Shown in pieces: positions 16,237 to 26,383 of a stretch of 64,000 bases of DNA. The notes beneath the pieces were generated by a model that saw only the letters and a list, made by a program, of their open reading frames with translations, was not told where the DNA came from and did no database searches. Source of the stretch: a bacterium (GTDB taxonomy: Bacteria > Bacteroidota > Bacteroidia > Flavobacteriales_D > Crocinitomicaceae); assembly GCA_024742305.1 (NCBI GenBank), contig JANSYQ010000011.1, forward strand, positions 40,237-104,236, in the 5' to 3' direction. Each line of letters opens with the position of its first letter. Position 1 is the stretch's first letter. The position numbers and the translations under genes are program-made.

Positions 16237-18060
16237 ATGGCAAGATCGAAAAGCAAATTAGTCAAACAAGCTTACTATTGGATACTTCTTGGAATCATCC
16301 TCGTGGCGGTAGTGTTAGTGAATCTAATTAGTGCCTACGTCAACAAGAAGTTCGACCTTACCGACGACCAGCGTCACTCACTTTCGGAGTCCACCATAGA
16401 TTTCTTGGAAAAAGCCGACAGCTCTTTCCACGGACCAGTGTACATCGAGGTATACTTGGAAGGAAAACTACCAGCCGAGTTGAAACGCTTCCGAAATATG
16501 GTGGAAGATCGCTTGGAGGAGTTCACCGATATTGCCGGAGATCGCATCGAATACAAATTCACCAATCCTGAGGATGGTAAAAAAGAAGATGCTGAAGAAC
16601 TCAAACGAATGCTCTTTAACGAAGGACGCGGTATCTTGCCCATGTTCGTAGAATACAAAGGCGAAGGACAAGAAAGTCAACTCATATTGTGGCCCGGAGC
16701 AGTTATTCGATACAGTGGATCTGCCGGGACGAAAGAGTTGGTTGTTCAGTTACTCCCCGGAACAAGAACTGGAAGACCGTTTCAGTTGGAAGAACTGATT
16801 CAAGTGGTGCAGGGCGGAATGCGAAATCTTGAGTACAACTTGATGAACGGATTACGCCGTATTACTCGTGAAAAAACGCCACGCGTTGGATTTTTGCAGG
16901 GACACGGCGAATTGAACTTTGGAGCAACGTACAGAGCAAGAAGTGTTATTGGAGCCGATTACAGCGTTGAAAATGTAACCATTGACGGAAAAATTGACGC
17001 TTTAGACCAGTACGATGGACTCGTCATTGCGCGACCTACACAACGAATGTCTGATGAAGACTTATACTTAATTGATCAATTCGTGATGCGCGGAGGTAGA
17101 CTGATGTGCTTCATCGATGCGCTTGAAATTCGGGAAGATTCGCTGCGCAAGAACAAACAAACGCATACGGTCCGCATAGAAACGGGACTCGATAATTTAC
17201 TATACGACTACGGCATCAGCATAAAGGATAATTATGTCTTGGATGAAAAATGTGGTCAGAAACCGCTGTCATTGGAGCGGAAGTCGCGCATTCCATGGTT
17301 CTATCATGTACTCGCAACTCCAACCGATCATCCAGTTTCGAAAAATCTAGAACCTGTATCTCTGAAGTACACAAGTCAATTGGATTATGGAAAAAAGCCT
17401 CAGAATAATCAGTTCGTGGTGTCCCCCATTCTGACTTCTAGTACCAACTCAAGAGTAACGGGCTCCTCACCTTTAGTGGCTTATGCAATTCCATTAAATT
17501 ACTTGAATCCAGACAATCCTCGTGAGCGTCCTAAGCTAGCACTTGATCCCGACGATCCAAGCAACAAGAAGATGTTGGCCGCCGTTTCTGAAGGGAAATT
17601 CACGTCCTATTACAAGCGACGACTTCCACCTGATTTTAAAAACCAAAAAGAACTGAAATACAAAGAGTCAAGCACCAAAAACGGGAAAGTGTTTGTGGTT
17701 GGAAACAGTCGCATGATTACCAATTCCTACGACTCTTTGATGAATCCATCGGGGACCGATATCATGTACCGTCCAAAGCAAGGACCAAATGAATTGGAAT
17801 ACGACCGAGAAATGGTCCAAATGGGGATTCAGCATCTTTTCGGAAACGAAGATTTCTTCATGAACTTGGTGGATTTTATGATGGGCGACAACTCTGTTTT
17901 AGCACTACGTTCCCGTCAAATTGAAATTCATGCCATAGACAAAGCGAAAGTTCAAGAAAACGCCGGATTCTACCAAACCATCAATATAGGACTGCCCATT
18001 CTACTCATACTCACGCTGGCCATAGTCATGTACTTGATTCGCAAAAAGAAATACGCGTAA
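16237..18060 (+). CDS. gldG: Gliding motility ABC transporter auxiliary protein GldG
   Basis: A 607-residue protein with an N-terminal TM (about residues 10-32), a large periplasmic ABC_transp_aux domain, and a C-terminal TM (about 583-601) ending in a positively charged tail. The motif DLTDDQRHSLSESTIDFLEK (residues about 37-56) and GFLQGHGELNF (near 216) are family hallmarks. It acts with GldF. It starts two bases after the gldF stop and ends ten bases before the next gene. Confidence 0.93.
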   Translation: MARSKSKLVKQAYYWILLGIILVAVVLVNLISAYVNKKFDLTDDQRHSLSESTIDFLEKADSSFHGPVYIEVYLEGKLPAELKRFRNMVEDRLEEFTDIAGDRIEYKFTNPEDGKKEDAEELKRMLFNEGRGILPMFVEYKGEGQESQLILWPGAVIRYSGSAGTKELVVQLLPGTRTGRPFQLEELIQVVQGGMRNLEYNLMNGLRRITREKTPRVGFLQGHGELNFGATYRARSVIGADYSVENVTIDGKIDALDQYDGLVIARPTQRMSDEDLYLIDQFVMRGGRLMCFIDALEIREDSLRKNKQTHTVRIETGLDNLLYDYGISIKDNYVLDEKCGQKPLSLERKSRIPWFYHVLATPTDHPVSKNLEPVSLKYTSQLDYGKKPQNNQFVVSPILTSSTNSRVTGSSPLVAYAIPLNYLNPDNPRERPKLALDPDDPSNKKMLAAVSEGKFTSYYKRRLPPDFKNQKELKYKESSTKNGKVFVVGNSRMITNSYDSLMNPSGTDIMYRPKQGPNELEYDREMVQMGIQHLFGNEDFFMNLVDFMMGDNSVLALRSRQIEIHAIDKAKVQENAGFYQTINIGLPILLILTLAIVMYLIRKKKYA

Positions 18061-18070
18061 CTAAAGAATT

Positions 18071-19156
18071 ATGAAGAAGATTATTATCCTCGTTGTATCC
18101 ATCGCCGCATTGACTGGATTAACCTACTACGTTTTCTATTTAATGGATAACAGTGGCAAATCGGATGGGGTAAAAAGAGAATTGATCGATTTTGCCATTA
18201 AAGACACGAAATCTATCGACAAAATAACCATCACCGACAAGTTGGATCGCACATACACATTGCGCAAGAAAAATGGTGTTTGGGAAGGAAAAAAAGGCGC
18301 GTGCGTTACCCAAGAAAAAGTAAAATGGGTGCTCGATGCTATTGAAAACATTCGTTTCAAAGGATATTTGTCGGATGCAGCAGTAGAGCGCTTCAACAAG
18401 CAAATGACTGCCCAAAACATTAAGGTGGAAATCTTCCAAAACGGCAAATGGTCGAAAACGTGGTACATTGGTCCATCCACGCAAGATCACTTGGGACAAA
18501 TCATGCTGTTGGATTCAAAAGAATCGGGTAAAAGTTCCGTTCCTGTGGAAATGGCGCTTGGCAACATGGCAGGAATTATCGATCCGCGGTTCCATGCCGA
18601 CCCGATGCAATGGCAGTGTACACATATTTTCCGATTGGGGTTAAGTGAAATTAGCTCTGTAGATGTGAAGTTTAACGACGAGCCGCAACGTAGCTTCAAA
18701 GTAGAGAAGTCGGGGCAAGACGTAACGGTATCACAACGAGGAAAAACGTTGGAAGGATATACGCCTCAGGATGCATATCGTTATTTGAACAACTTCCAAA
18801 AAGTACACTGGGATGTAGCGAACTACGTACTTTCTGACCACCAAGTAGACAGTGTGAAGCGTACCGTGCCATTCTGTGTAATGACGGTTACAGAGACCTC
18901 GGGCAAATCGACCAAACTGCGCTTGTTCCGAATCCAGTCGAAATCAAACGAAAAAGTAGCTGGGTTGGAAGTCGTGAACCCTGACCTAAACTACCTATGG
19001 TGCGAGTTGCCGAGTGGAGAATTGGTAAAGTGTCAATACTTTGTGTTTAGTCCATTAATTTCTGGTCACATTTACTTCCCAATGGATCTTTCTGGCGTAG
19101 AAACCATTGATGGTATGCGGAGAATAGAAGATGTGAACGGAGAGACGCCGAAATAA
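18071..19156 (+). CDS. DUF4340-like membrane-anchored protein
   Basis: A 361-residue protein with one N-terminal TM (residues 4-24) and a mostly beta periplasmic part. The segment DFAIKDTKSIDKITITDKLDRTYTLRK then GVWEG matches the DUF4340 pattern of short beta repeats. Genes of this type often follow gldG in Flavobacteriales, between gldG and dnaN as here, suggesting a role with the Gld transporter. Function is not established. No stop or frame anomaly. Confidence 0.75.
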   Translation: MKKIIILVVSIAALTGLTYYVFYLMDNSGKSDGVKRELIDFAIKDTKSIDKITITDKLDRTYTLRKKNGVWEGKKGACVTQEKVKWVLDAIENIRFKGYLSDAAVERFNKQMTAQNIKVEIFQNGKWSKTWYIGPSTQDHLGQIMLLDSKESGKSSVPVEMALGNMAGIIDPRFHADPMQWQCTHIFRLGLSEISSVDVKFNDEPQRSFKVEKSGQDVTVSQRGKTLEGYTPQDAYRYLNNFQKVHWDVANYVLSDHQVDSVKRTVPFCVMTVTETSGKSTKLRLFRIQSKSNEKVAGLEVVNPDLNYLWCELPSGELVKCQYFVFSPLISGHIYFPMDLSGVETIDGMRRIEDVNGETPK

Positions 19157-19296
19157 AGTGTCAAAACAATCTTCGGAGCAATACACAACCAAGCTGTATC
19201 TCTTCATCTAGCATTTAGCCGATTAATGCACATGTAATGTTGATAACTCCGGTAAAATTTCAGGATTCAACTCGGACAAAATTGTGCTGTTTTTGA

Positions 19297-19304
19297 TAGC
19301 TTTG
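19297..19304 (+). promoter_or_regulatory. -7 promoter box of dnaN
   Basis: TAGCTTTG matches TAnnTTTG exactly, 20 bases before the dnaN ATG. It indicates dnaN has its own promoter despite following the gld genes. Confidence 0.55.
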
Positions 19305-19324
19305 AGTGGTTAAAAAAAGAGCGA

Positions 19325-20440
19325 ATGAATTTTGTTATATCGAGTGCTTCGTTACTCAAACATTTGCAAGGGATTTCTGGTGTGCTAAGCACAAGCAATG
19401 CCCTTCCAATTCTAGACAACTTCCTTTTCGAGATCAATGACGGGCAACTTTCCGTTTCTGCATCTGATTTGGAAACTACGATGCGCACTACGATGGAAGT
19501 AGAAGCAAAAGAAGAAGGTAAAATTGCCATCCCAGCGAAACTTTTGTTGGATGTGTTGAAAAACCTTCCCGATCAACCGTGTACCTTCCTTGTGGACATG
19601 GACACTTTAGCGGTGGAGATTGCCTACGACAACGGTAAATCGAAAATGGTTGGATACAACGGAGACGAATTCCCAAGAACGCCGGAATTAGAAAACTCTA
19701 GTTCTATTCGTATCTCAGGAGAAATCGTTGCGAATGCCATCAACAAAACCTTGTTCGCTACGGGTGTAGACGATTTGCGCCCAGTAATGAGCGGTGTATT
19801 TTGTCAGTTCTCACCGGAAAATATCACTTTCGTTGCAACGGATGCTCATAAATTGGTTCGTTACACGCGTACTGATTCTCAAGCCGATGGAAGCTCTGCA
19901 TTCATCCTTCCGAAAAAGCCTTTAAACCTTTTGAAGACGAACTTGAAAGGCGATGAAGAAGTGCAATTGGAATACAATGACTCAAATGCTGTGTTCCGCT
20001 TCAACGATATTGTTTTGGTGTGTCGACTGATCGACGGGAAATACCCGAATTATGAAGCCGTTATTCCAAAAGAGAATCCAAACGTATTGACAATTGATCG
20101 CGTTCAATTCTTGGGTTCTATCAAACGTGTTTCCATTTTTGCGAACAAAACAACGCATCAAATCAAATTGAAATTGGCAGGGTCAGAGCTTTCTCTGTCT
20201 GCTGAAGACATTGATTTCGCAAACGAAGCGAACGAACGATTGACGTGTAACTATTCCGGAGAAGATTTGGAAATTGGATTCAACTCACGTTTCCTCATGG
20301 AGATGTTGAACAACTTAGAATCCAATGAAGTTCGTTTGGAAATGAGTGCTCCCAACCGCGCAGGATTGTTGATGCCATCTGAACACGGCGAAGATGAGGA
20401 CATCCTTATGTTGGTGATGCCAGTGATGCTGAACAGATAA
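19325..20440 (+). CDS. dnaN: DNA polymerase III beta subunit (sliding clamp)
   Basis: A 371-residue ring clamp that tethers DNA polymerase III to DNA. The three clamp domains are intact: start MNFVISSASLLKHLQGISGVLSTSN, domain 2 ISGEIVANAINKTLFATGVDD, and the C-terminus ILMLVMPVMLNR, which matches the usual LVMPMRL hydrophobic pocket end. Length is typical. The gene has its own promoter box and ends in a strong terminator at 20464-20537. Confidence 0.97.
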   Translation: MNFVISSASLLKHLQGISGVLSTSNALPILDNFLFEINDGQLSVSASDLETTMRTTMEVEAKEEGKIAIPAKLLLDVLKNLPDQPCTFLVDMDTLAVEIAYDNGKSKMVGYNGDEFPRTPELENSSSIRISGEIVANAINKTLFATGVDDLRPVMSGVFCQFSPENITFVATDAHKLVRYTRTDSQADGSSAFILPKKPLNLLKTNLKGDEEVQLEYNDSNAVFRFNDIVLVCRLIDGKYPNYEAVIPKENPNVLTIDRVQFLGSIKRVSIFANKTTHQIKLKLAGSELSLSAEDIDFANEANERLTCNYSGEDLEIGFNSRFLMEMLNNLESNEVRLEMSAPNRAGLLMPSEHGEDEDILMLVMPVMLNR

Positions 20441-20463
20441 GACGAAACAATTTTAAATAGGTG

Positions 20464-20537
20464 AAAAGACCGCATCTCGACAAGCTTGCCTTCGCGAAGC
20501 TTTAGCGAAGCAATGTTCGATGTTCGGTCTTTTTTTT
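20464..20537. terminator. Terminator with embedded palindromic repeat
   Basis: AAAAGACCG (20464-20472) pairs with CGGTCTTTT (20525-20533), followed by a T-run. The long loop is a copy of the dispersed repeat (CATCTCGACAAGCTTGCC ... GCAATGTTCGATG) with its own inner hairpin CTTCGC/GCGAAG. It separates convergent dnaN and the T9SS gene ending at 20542. Confidence 0.8.
20472..20522 (+). repeat. Dispersed palindromic repeat, about 50 bp
   Basis: Read on the plus strand this matches, with few differences, the minus strand of 36483-36532 (shared blocks GCATCTCGACA, GCTTGC, TTCGCGAAGCTT, GAAGCAATG, TCGATG). It is located inside a terminator loop. Confidence 0.7.
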
Positions 20538-20541
20538 GTGC

Positions 20542-21576
20542 TTATTGTTTGATAAATCGAGCCGACGTTCCGTTATCCAACAGAACAAGATAGGTTCCGG
20601 GATATATATATCCCATCTCCAACTGCACGGCATCTGTGAATTCTCCGGATTGAATTTCTTTGCCCGTTATATCCATAATACGATACGTATGTTGACCGTC
20701 TGCCTTTAGATGCAGCTCTTCACCTTTTAATGGGTTCGGATAGACACTAAGCTCGTTCATCTCAATCACTTCCGCCCCTAGCGTATAATCGCACGTTTCG
20801 CATGCCTCCACGAACAAAGCGGAATCGTATATACCATCTCCAACATCAGCAATGCTAAACGTAAGTCGATATACACCGTTGATGAGTAATCCATGAAAGT
20901 TTACCGCTGTACCCTGCGTAAATCCGTCATAGCCAATTTTCGTTTGATCTACGCTTGTTGAGACATCAGGATTGTCTACAAAGTACTGTCCATTTTGATT
21001 TGGGTACGAACCAAATTGATTGTTAAGTGCTGGATGGACTGAGTTAATCGAAATCACATCTGAATTGGGCAAAGTGCCAATATTGACCGGGTTGGGAATT
21101 CCTGGGCCTTCAATATAAATTGCCATTACATCATTGAATTGCGATCCAACAAACTCTTTGTACTCCTCCGAGGCAAAAACAAATCGGAAAGAAATACTAT
21201 CCAGCTGGGTTTGAAAATCAAAAGACAACGTGGTCCCGTCATATCTCGGTGAAATCCCGATTCCATTCATTAAAGGTGATGATCCGTGGATAGAAATATC
21301 CAAGCCTTCGTCAGGTGTCTTATTAGGACCGTAAGCGATACTTCTGTCTCCAGTACAAATCATAAAACCTTTGTCAAGACCCAAATTACAATTGGTCCCA
21401 TCGAATTGTCCATAAGAAAGTGGATGTCCAACAAAGTCTACGTTACTAACCGTGTAATCAGGTCCAAGGAAGTTGTACGCAGGTAGATATTGTGGTTCAA
21501 CAACGTCAATTACAATTTGTGAGCATACTACCATCGCGTTCATAGCGAAAAATGCCAAGAGCAGTGAATTTTTCAT
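20542..21576 (-). CDS. T9SS-secreted choice-of-anchor L protein
   Basis: A 344-residue secreted protein: signal peptide MKNSLLLAFFAMNAMVVCSQ, then a choice-of-anchor L domain spanning most of the protein. The diagnostic pattern LDSISFRFVFASEEYKEFVG followed by NDVMAIYIEGPG is at about residues 130-155. The last 70 residues are a type A T9SS sorting domain (LSVYPNPLKGEELHLKADGQ ... YPGTYLVLLDNGTSARFIKQ). It should be exported to the cell surface. Ligand unknown. Confidence 0.85.
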   Translation of the reverse strand: MKNSLLLAFFAMNAMVVCSQIVIDVVEPQYLPAYNFLGPDYTVSNVDFVGHPLSYGQFDGTNCNLGLDKGFMICTGDRSIAYGPNKTPDEGLDISIHGSSPLMNGIGISPRYDGTTLSFDFQTQLDSISFRFVFASEEYKEFVGSQFNDVMAIYIEGPGIPNPVNIGTLPNSDVISINSVHPALNNQFGSYPNQNGQYFVDNPDVSTSVDQTKIGYDGFTQGTAVNFHGLLINGVYRLTFSIADVGDGIYDSALFVEACETCDYTLGAEVIEMNELSVYPNPLKGEELHLKADGQHTYRIMDITGKEIQSGEFTDAVQLEMGYIYPGTYLVLLDNGTSARFIKQ

Positions 21577-21692
21577 AAGCGGCGTTTCTTCTTGAAGATA
21601 CCTCTACTTAAATTCAGCTCGGAGGACTCTTCGATTAAATAAAATCTTCCCTATACACGTCTACGCCGAACAATTATTGCACTAAAATGAAA

Positions 21693-24140
21693 CTACTTCT
21701 TATCCTTTCTGCGGAAATAAATCGCATCAATGAACACCAACAAACGAAGAGAAATACTATTGATTTGTGGTTGCTCAAATAGCGTTTCGAAAGTGGTAAA
21801 ATAAGAGGGCTCCAATCGGTTCTTGGTTTGGAAAATATTGTTTTTGTAGAAGATCGTCAACTCGCTTCCTGGGATAAAAATCCAGCGGAAATTCACATCG
21901 AGCGTAAACGCGTTGTAGTTGGTGTTGTGTACTGAAACGCCCTCATCATTCAGAGGGTTGTACAATGTTGGTTCCAAAACTCCTTCATCTATCAACTCTC
22001 GAAACCCAGTGTAATCAACTTGCTGCCAATAGTGACGAAGACGAAAATCAATCCCCATTCGATTGGTAAATACAAGGCGACTGCTTACTACGTTTTCTAC
22101 AATCAGGCGGTCTCGTACACCGATCATAATGTCGCCATTGAAATTATCGTCTTGGACAGAAACGTACCCGTAATCATCGTTCAAATTTTGAATGCTAGTC
22201 TCCAAGATGATGTCCAAGCGATCTGACGCTCTTAGCCGCGGACTCACAAATAGGTTCGTACCGTACTGCGAAGTGTTCAAGAAATCCTTTACCCAAGCGC
22301 GTACATCCAAAGCTACTCGCTTACTATAATCTGTGGAAATAAAGTAGCTAAAGAAGATGCTTTCGTTGAAGTGGAGTTCCTTTCCAAATACACGCGATTC
22401 AAAATGATTTACTTCTCCAAATGGGTTCACTTCAGCACTTACTTGTGTGTAAAACTGCTTCTTATGCAACCCGCCTAATGTTGCTCCGAACTGCGTGTTT
22501 TGATACAGTTGCGGTTTGTACAATTCCGTATACCACCAATTCACTCGGAAGTTTCTTCGGAAGAATCGCTTCGAGCCTTTGAAATCGTTCCAGCTAACTT
22601 CTCCCGAATAGCCTCGCTCATTGTTATTGAAGAGGAAACCAAGGTCATTTGGATCGTACGTGTCGCTCTCCTCCCAATAACCAATGTTGTAGCGCCAAGT
22701 TCCCGAAACTTTGGAAATACGTGTTCCGAAACTATGTCCGTTGACCGTTTCTTGTCCCATCACCGAAGAGAATTTCGCCGATGTAAACAAGCGATATTGT
22801 CCATCTTTGCTAAACATATTCGATTCCACAACTGAGACATTGGCATCTGTTGCCCCGCCGGCGCGCGTAACATTGGTATTTACAAAGGAAATCGTTCCGT
22901 TATTTTTCGTGTTCTGTGAGAGAACGAAAACGTTGTAATTCGTCAGCGGATTGGTTTCAAACTGTCGCACATTGCCCATGGAGTCAACAATAGTGGCATT
23001 GGAACGAGCCTCGATTGCGTTAAACACACCAATTCCTAGCCCGGACTTGGTTCTACCTGAAACTTTCGTCGCGTTGATCAAAGGTGCAGCATTTGGATTT
23101 TGAGTCACTTCTTCCCCTTCCTCCAAATCGCCGTAGGCATCGAAATATTTATAAGGTGTTCCTCCAATTCTTCTCGAATAAAATACACCACCAATTTGAA
23201 ACAAATCGGTTCCCTCCAAGAAAAACGGACGATTCTCATTAAAGCGCACCTCAAAAGGTCCCAAGTTCAAAACTTGTTGATCGGAAATCGTTTGCCCAAA
23301 ATCAGGAATCAAGGTCATGTCCAAGGTAAAGGCATCGTTCAAACCGTACTTCAAATCCATTCCTCCTGTAACGCGGCGTTTCCAGGTTTGCTTCCCTAAG
23401 GCATTGTCAAACGAATTTTCGAGGTATCCGGTGGTATAGGGTGTAATTGACAAACGCAATGGAGAGGTAACTCCTTCAATTCCTACCATTTTCCCTGACT
23501 GCGTAATTTCACCAAAAACCTGCGGATCGATGGGGTTCCAATGAGAAAACTCGCGATCACGACGAACAGAGCGAGCAAAGTTGATGTTCCACTCTTGAAT
23601 ATCTTTATTTGGGAAACGATACGCTGAGTGAGGAATCTTCATCTCAAACGACCATCCGTAGTCCGTTTTGGACACCGCACTTCGCCAAACCGTGTTCCAG
23701 CTTTGATCAAACCTTCCGTCGGCACTTTCTAACCCATCAATTTCTACTCCAGCGGAAGTAATGGCAAATGAAAAAGCGGTGATATTATTAGCGAAGGGAT
23801 CTATATTGACCGCTGCCCAATCGGCGTTTCCAAAATCATCTCTTTGAGAAAGAGTGTAGCTAACGGAGTCAGGCCTTGGATCGTATAATCTTCCGCTCAC
23901 GTACAAAGCATTATTATCATAACACATGCGGAATTCAGAACGGTATCGAGAAGGGTTTCCGGGAACAGGCGAGTTGGTTGTAAAATCTGAGGCTACGTCG
24001 GTTTCTTCCCATATCGAATCGTTAACGACTCCATCAATAACCGGTGGTGTATCCGTTCGTATGATCGTATATGATCTCTGACCAAGTGCACATGCACTAA
24101 CGATCACCATCCAACCCACAAGTACTACTCGCAACATCAT
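21693..24140 (-). CDS. DUF5916 outer membrane protein with CBM9-like N-terminus
   Basis: An 815-residue protein with signal peptide (cleavage near CALGQ), a CBM9-like domain at about residues 25-200 (PPVIDGVVNDSIWEETDVASDF), and a long C-terminal region rich in alternating aromatic beta strands (DUF5916), predicted to be a beta-barrel. Members are outer membrane proteins of unknown function, sometimes near hydrolases. The first of two adjacent ATGs is at 24140, 10 bases after a perfect promoter box. It stands alone transcriptionally. Confidence 0.83.
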   Translation of the reverse strand: MMLRVVLVGWMVIVSACALGQRSYTIIRTDTPPVIDGVVNDSIWEETDVASDFTTNSPVPGNPSRYRSEFRMCYDNNALYVSGRLYDPRPDSVSYTLSQRDDFGNADWAAVNIDPFANNITAFSFAITSAGVEIDGLESADGRFDQSWNTVWRSAVSKTDYGWSFEMKIPHSAYRFPNKDIQEWNINFARSVRRDREFSHWNPIDPQVFGEITQSGKMVGIEGVTSPLRLSITPYTTGYLENSFDNALGKQTWKRRVTGGMDLKYGLNDAFTLDMTLIPDFGQTISDQQVLNLGPFEVRFNENRPFFLEGTDLFQIGGVFYSRRIGGTPYKYFDAYGDLEEGEEVTQNPNAAPLINATKVSGRTKSGLGIGVFNAIEARSNATIVDSMGNVRQFETNPLTNYNVFVLSQNTKNNGTISFVNTNVTRAGGATDANVSVVESNMFSKDGQYRLFTSAKFSSVMGQETVNGHSFGTRISKVSGTWRYNIGYWEESDTYDPNDLGFLFNNNERGYSGEVSWNDFKGSKRFFRRNFRVNWWYTELYKPQLYQNTQFGATLGGLHKKQFYTQVSAEVNPFGEVNHFESRVFGKELHFNESIFFSYFISTDYSKRVALDVRAWVKDFLNTSQYGTNLFVSPRLRASDRLDIILETSIQNLNDDYGYVSVQDDNFNGDIMIGVRDRLIVENVVSSRLVFTNRMGIDFRLRHYWQQVDYTGFRELIDEGVLEPTLYNPLNDEGVSVHNTNYNAFTLDVNFRWIFIPGSELTIFYKNNIFQTKNRLEPSYFTTFETLFEQPQINSISLRLLVFIDAIYFRRKDKK

Positions 24141-24150
24141 TTTACTGCTA

Positions 24151-24158
24151 CAAAATTA
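24151..24158 (-). promoter_or_regulatory. -7 promoter box of the DUF5916 gene
   Basis: TAATTTTG on the minus strand, an exact TAnnTTTG match, 10 bases before ATG 24140; transcription would start 3-5 bases before it. Confidence 0.5.
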
Positions 24159-24266
24159 CGGAAAGCCGTCCTTGCAGACCAATATTTATGAGGGATTAAC
24201 AGCCCTCTCGGGAGGAATGGTTACGAGGTTTTATAAAAGGTCGAATTTAGGGAGTGAAGGCACCAT

Positions 24267-26339
24267 TTATACACGAACGACGAATACGCAGACATCATCC
24301 ACTTGATCTGTTTTGTCCATCCACTCTCGTAGTGTTGTATCGAGTGTATTTACAATTTGAATTGGGGAAGACCCAGCCTGCGAAAGCACCAAGTTCCGCA
24401 GCTCCTTTACCATGAATTTTTTGTTTCGTGGACCTCCAAATTGGTCTTGATACCCATCGGACGAAAGCAGAATCACATCGCCTTTTGCCAATTCGAAAGA
24501 CTGTGAAATAAAGGGTCCGCTGATCGTTGAGCGTCCAATGCCACGGCGTTCGCCTTTCAGTTCCAAAATGCCGTAGTCACTTTCATGATATAATTCGGCA
24601 CGTAAGTCTTTAGACATGCGCTTTTCGAGGGAATCTTTCGAGGACAAAATCCAGCAATTTTGATAGGCCCCGGCGAATGTCAAACGCATGGTTCCACGGT
24701 TCAATGCACAAATTGCCATGTCCATTCCATCGTTGATGGATTCATCTGATCCGTTCAATGCATTGGGAATCTCAGCGTTTAGGCGTGTGAGGATTTCTCC
24801 GGGATCGGTGAGTTCGTATTCGTGAATGGTTTTGTTGATGTGTGATGAAGCCACCAAACTCACCATAGCACCGGGAACACCATGCCCTGTGCAATCGACT
24901 GTTCCAAAAAATACTTGATCTTCGGATTTATCACAGATGTAAAAATCTCCTGAGATGATATCCTTGGGTTTAAATAATATCGCGTGATCTGGAAGCAATG
25001 CGGTTCGTTGCTCATTCCCCGGCAGAATAGAGTTTTGAATACGACTGGCATAGTTGATACTGTCGAGAATTTCTCGGTGCTGCCGATCAATTTGAGCATT
25101 TTTCTCCATCAACTCGGCATTAATTCGCTTCCTGTTCACCGTTGTCCTCCAAAGTAGAATGGCAATGATGAACACCAAAATAATTCCGATGCTCAAGATC
25201 CAAGCAATGGTGTTCTGATAGGACAGTTGTTCTTTTTGGTTGTCAATTTTATTTTGGTTGTACTTGTCTTGTAGTGCCAATTGACGAATGCGATCTTCTC
25301 TTTTTTCGGCCTGAAATTGCGCTGCTAACTTCTTGTTATCCGCAATGTTGTCCATCCTTGCTACGCTGTCCAGTAAAACCGAGTATTCTTTTTGGTACGA
25401 GTATGCTTCTTTGTAGTTCCCAAGGCTTTCGTAGGCGCTCGCGATGTTGGAAAGCGTGTACACTTTTCCTCTCACATCGCCAATGCGGTCCTTAATTTCT
25501 ATACTTTGAAGGAAAAAACTTAGGGCTTCTTGGTACTTTTTCTCATCGTTAGAGAGATTACCGAGGTTGTTGTAGTTGTAACTCAGCCATTTGTCATTGC
25601 CTGAAGCCTTGTTCATTTCAACCGCTTTCAAATAGTACTTCCTAGATTCAGCATTTTTCTTTTGTAAACGCAGTAAGCTTCCGAAATTGTTGTAGTTACC
25701 CGCCAACATGCGCTTGTTACCCAACTCCTTTCCTATTGATATACTAAGATTGTACTGCTCTTCCGCTTTGTTGAATAGTTTCTCCTTCTTGTAACGATTC
25801 CCTAAACTCATTCGAGCAAAGCCTTCCGTTTCCAAATCTTTTGCGATTTGTGCGTGACGAATACTTGCGTTGAGGTGGTACTCTGCCGTAGCTAGGTCGT
25901 CCATCTTAAGGTAAATGGTTCCTATCCGACGATTAAGACCAGCGCTGAGATCGTACCTTTTTTTCGCCTCCAACTCTTTGAGAACTCCCAGCAATAGCTT
26001 TATCCCTTCACCCGTCTTTCCGCTACTCCTCAGGTATGTTGCTTTGGTTTCAATCAGGTCAATCCGTGTTTCAAAGGAAAGTTGCTTTTCGTTGACCAAG
26101 GCACTATCACAGTAGCTAATCGCCAATTTGTAATCGTACTCATCCGATGCGTATTCAGCCAATTGGATGTAGTAGTCGGCCGCCACAGAATCGTGCATCT
26201 TTCCTCGCTCTCGAGCCAGGATATCAGTAATAGATTTCTTACGCAGGGCTATTTCCGCAGAGTCTAACTCCGCTGATGATTGCGAAAAAGAACTCGCCGC
26301 AAGGAATAGAAATAGGGTAAGTAGCAAGCAACGCTTCAT
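24267..26339 (-). CDS. TPR sensor with SpoIIE/PP2C-type phosphatase domain
   Basis: A 690-residue membrane protein: signal peptide (MKRCLLLTLFLFLAASSFSQ), periplasmic TPR array at about residues 60-340 (several A-x-x-x-Y-x-N-[LI]-x-x-[LI] repeats), a coiled-coil linker, one TM near 377-397, then a cytoplasmic SpoIIE-like phosphatase from about 425 (ISGDFYICDK, GHGVPGAMVSLVASSHINK, ILLSSDGYQDQFGG). These Asp residues form the metal site. It likely converts an envelope signal into Ser/Thr dephosphorylation, a layout common in Bacteroidota. No partner anti-sigma gene is adjacent. A near-match promoter box (TATATTTA) is four bases before ATG. Confidence 0.88.
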   Translation of the reverse strand: MKRCLLLTLFLFLAASSFSQSSAELDSAEIALRKKSITDILARERGKMHDSVAADYYIQLAEYASDEYDYKLAISYCDSALVNEKQLSFETRIDLIETKATYLRSSGKTGEGIKLLLGVLKELEAKKRYDLSAGLNRRIGTIYLKMDDLATAEYHLNASIRHAQIAKDLETEGFARMSLGNRYKKEKLFNKAEEQYNLSISIGKELGNKRMLAGNYNNFGSLLRLQKKNAESRKYYLKAVEMNKASGNDKWLSYNYNNLGNLSNDEKKYQEALSFFLQSIEIKDRIGDVRGKVYTLSNIASAYESLGNYKEAYSYQKEYSVLLDSVARMDNIADNKKLAAQFQAEKREDRIRQLALQDKYNQNKIDNQKEQLSYQNTIAWILSIGIILVFIIAILLWRTTVNRKRINAELMEKNAQIDRQHREILDSINYASRIQNSILPGNEQRTALLPDHAILFKPKDIISGDFYICDKSEDQVFFGTVDCTGHGVPGAMVSLVASSHINKTIHEYELTDPGEILTRLNAEIPNALNGSDESINDGMDMAICALNRGTMRLTFAGAYQNCWILSSKDSLEKRMSKDLRAELYHESDYGILELKGERRGIGRSTISGPFISQSFELAKGDVILLSSDGYQDQFGGPRNKKFMVKELRNLVLSQAGSSPIQIVNTLDTTLREWMDKTDQVDDVCVFVVRV

Positions 26340-26383
26340 GTGCTAAATATACGACGAAATCGTATTTTCAAGCAGACGAATGA

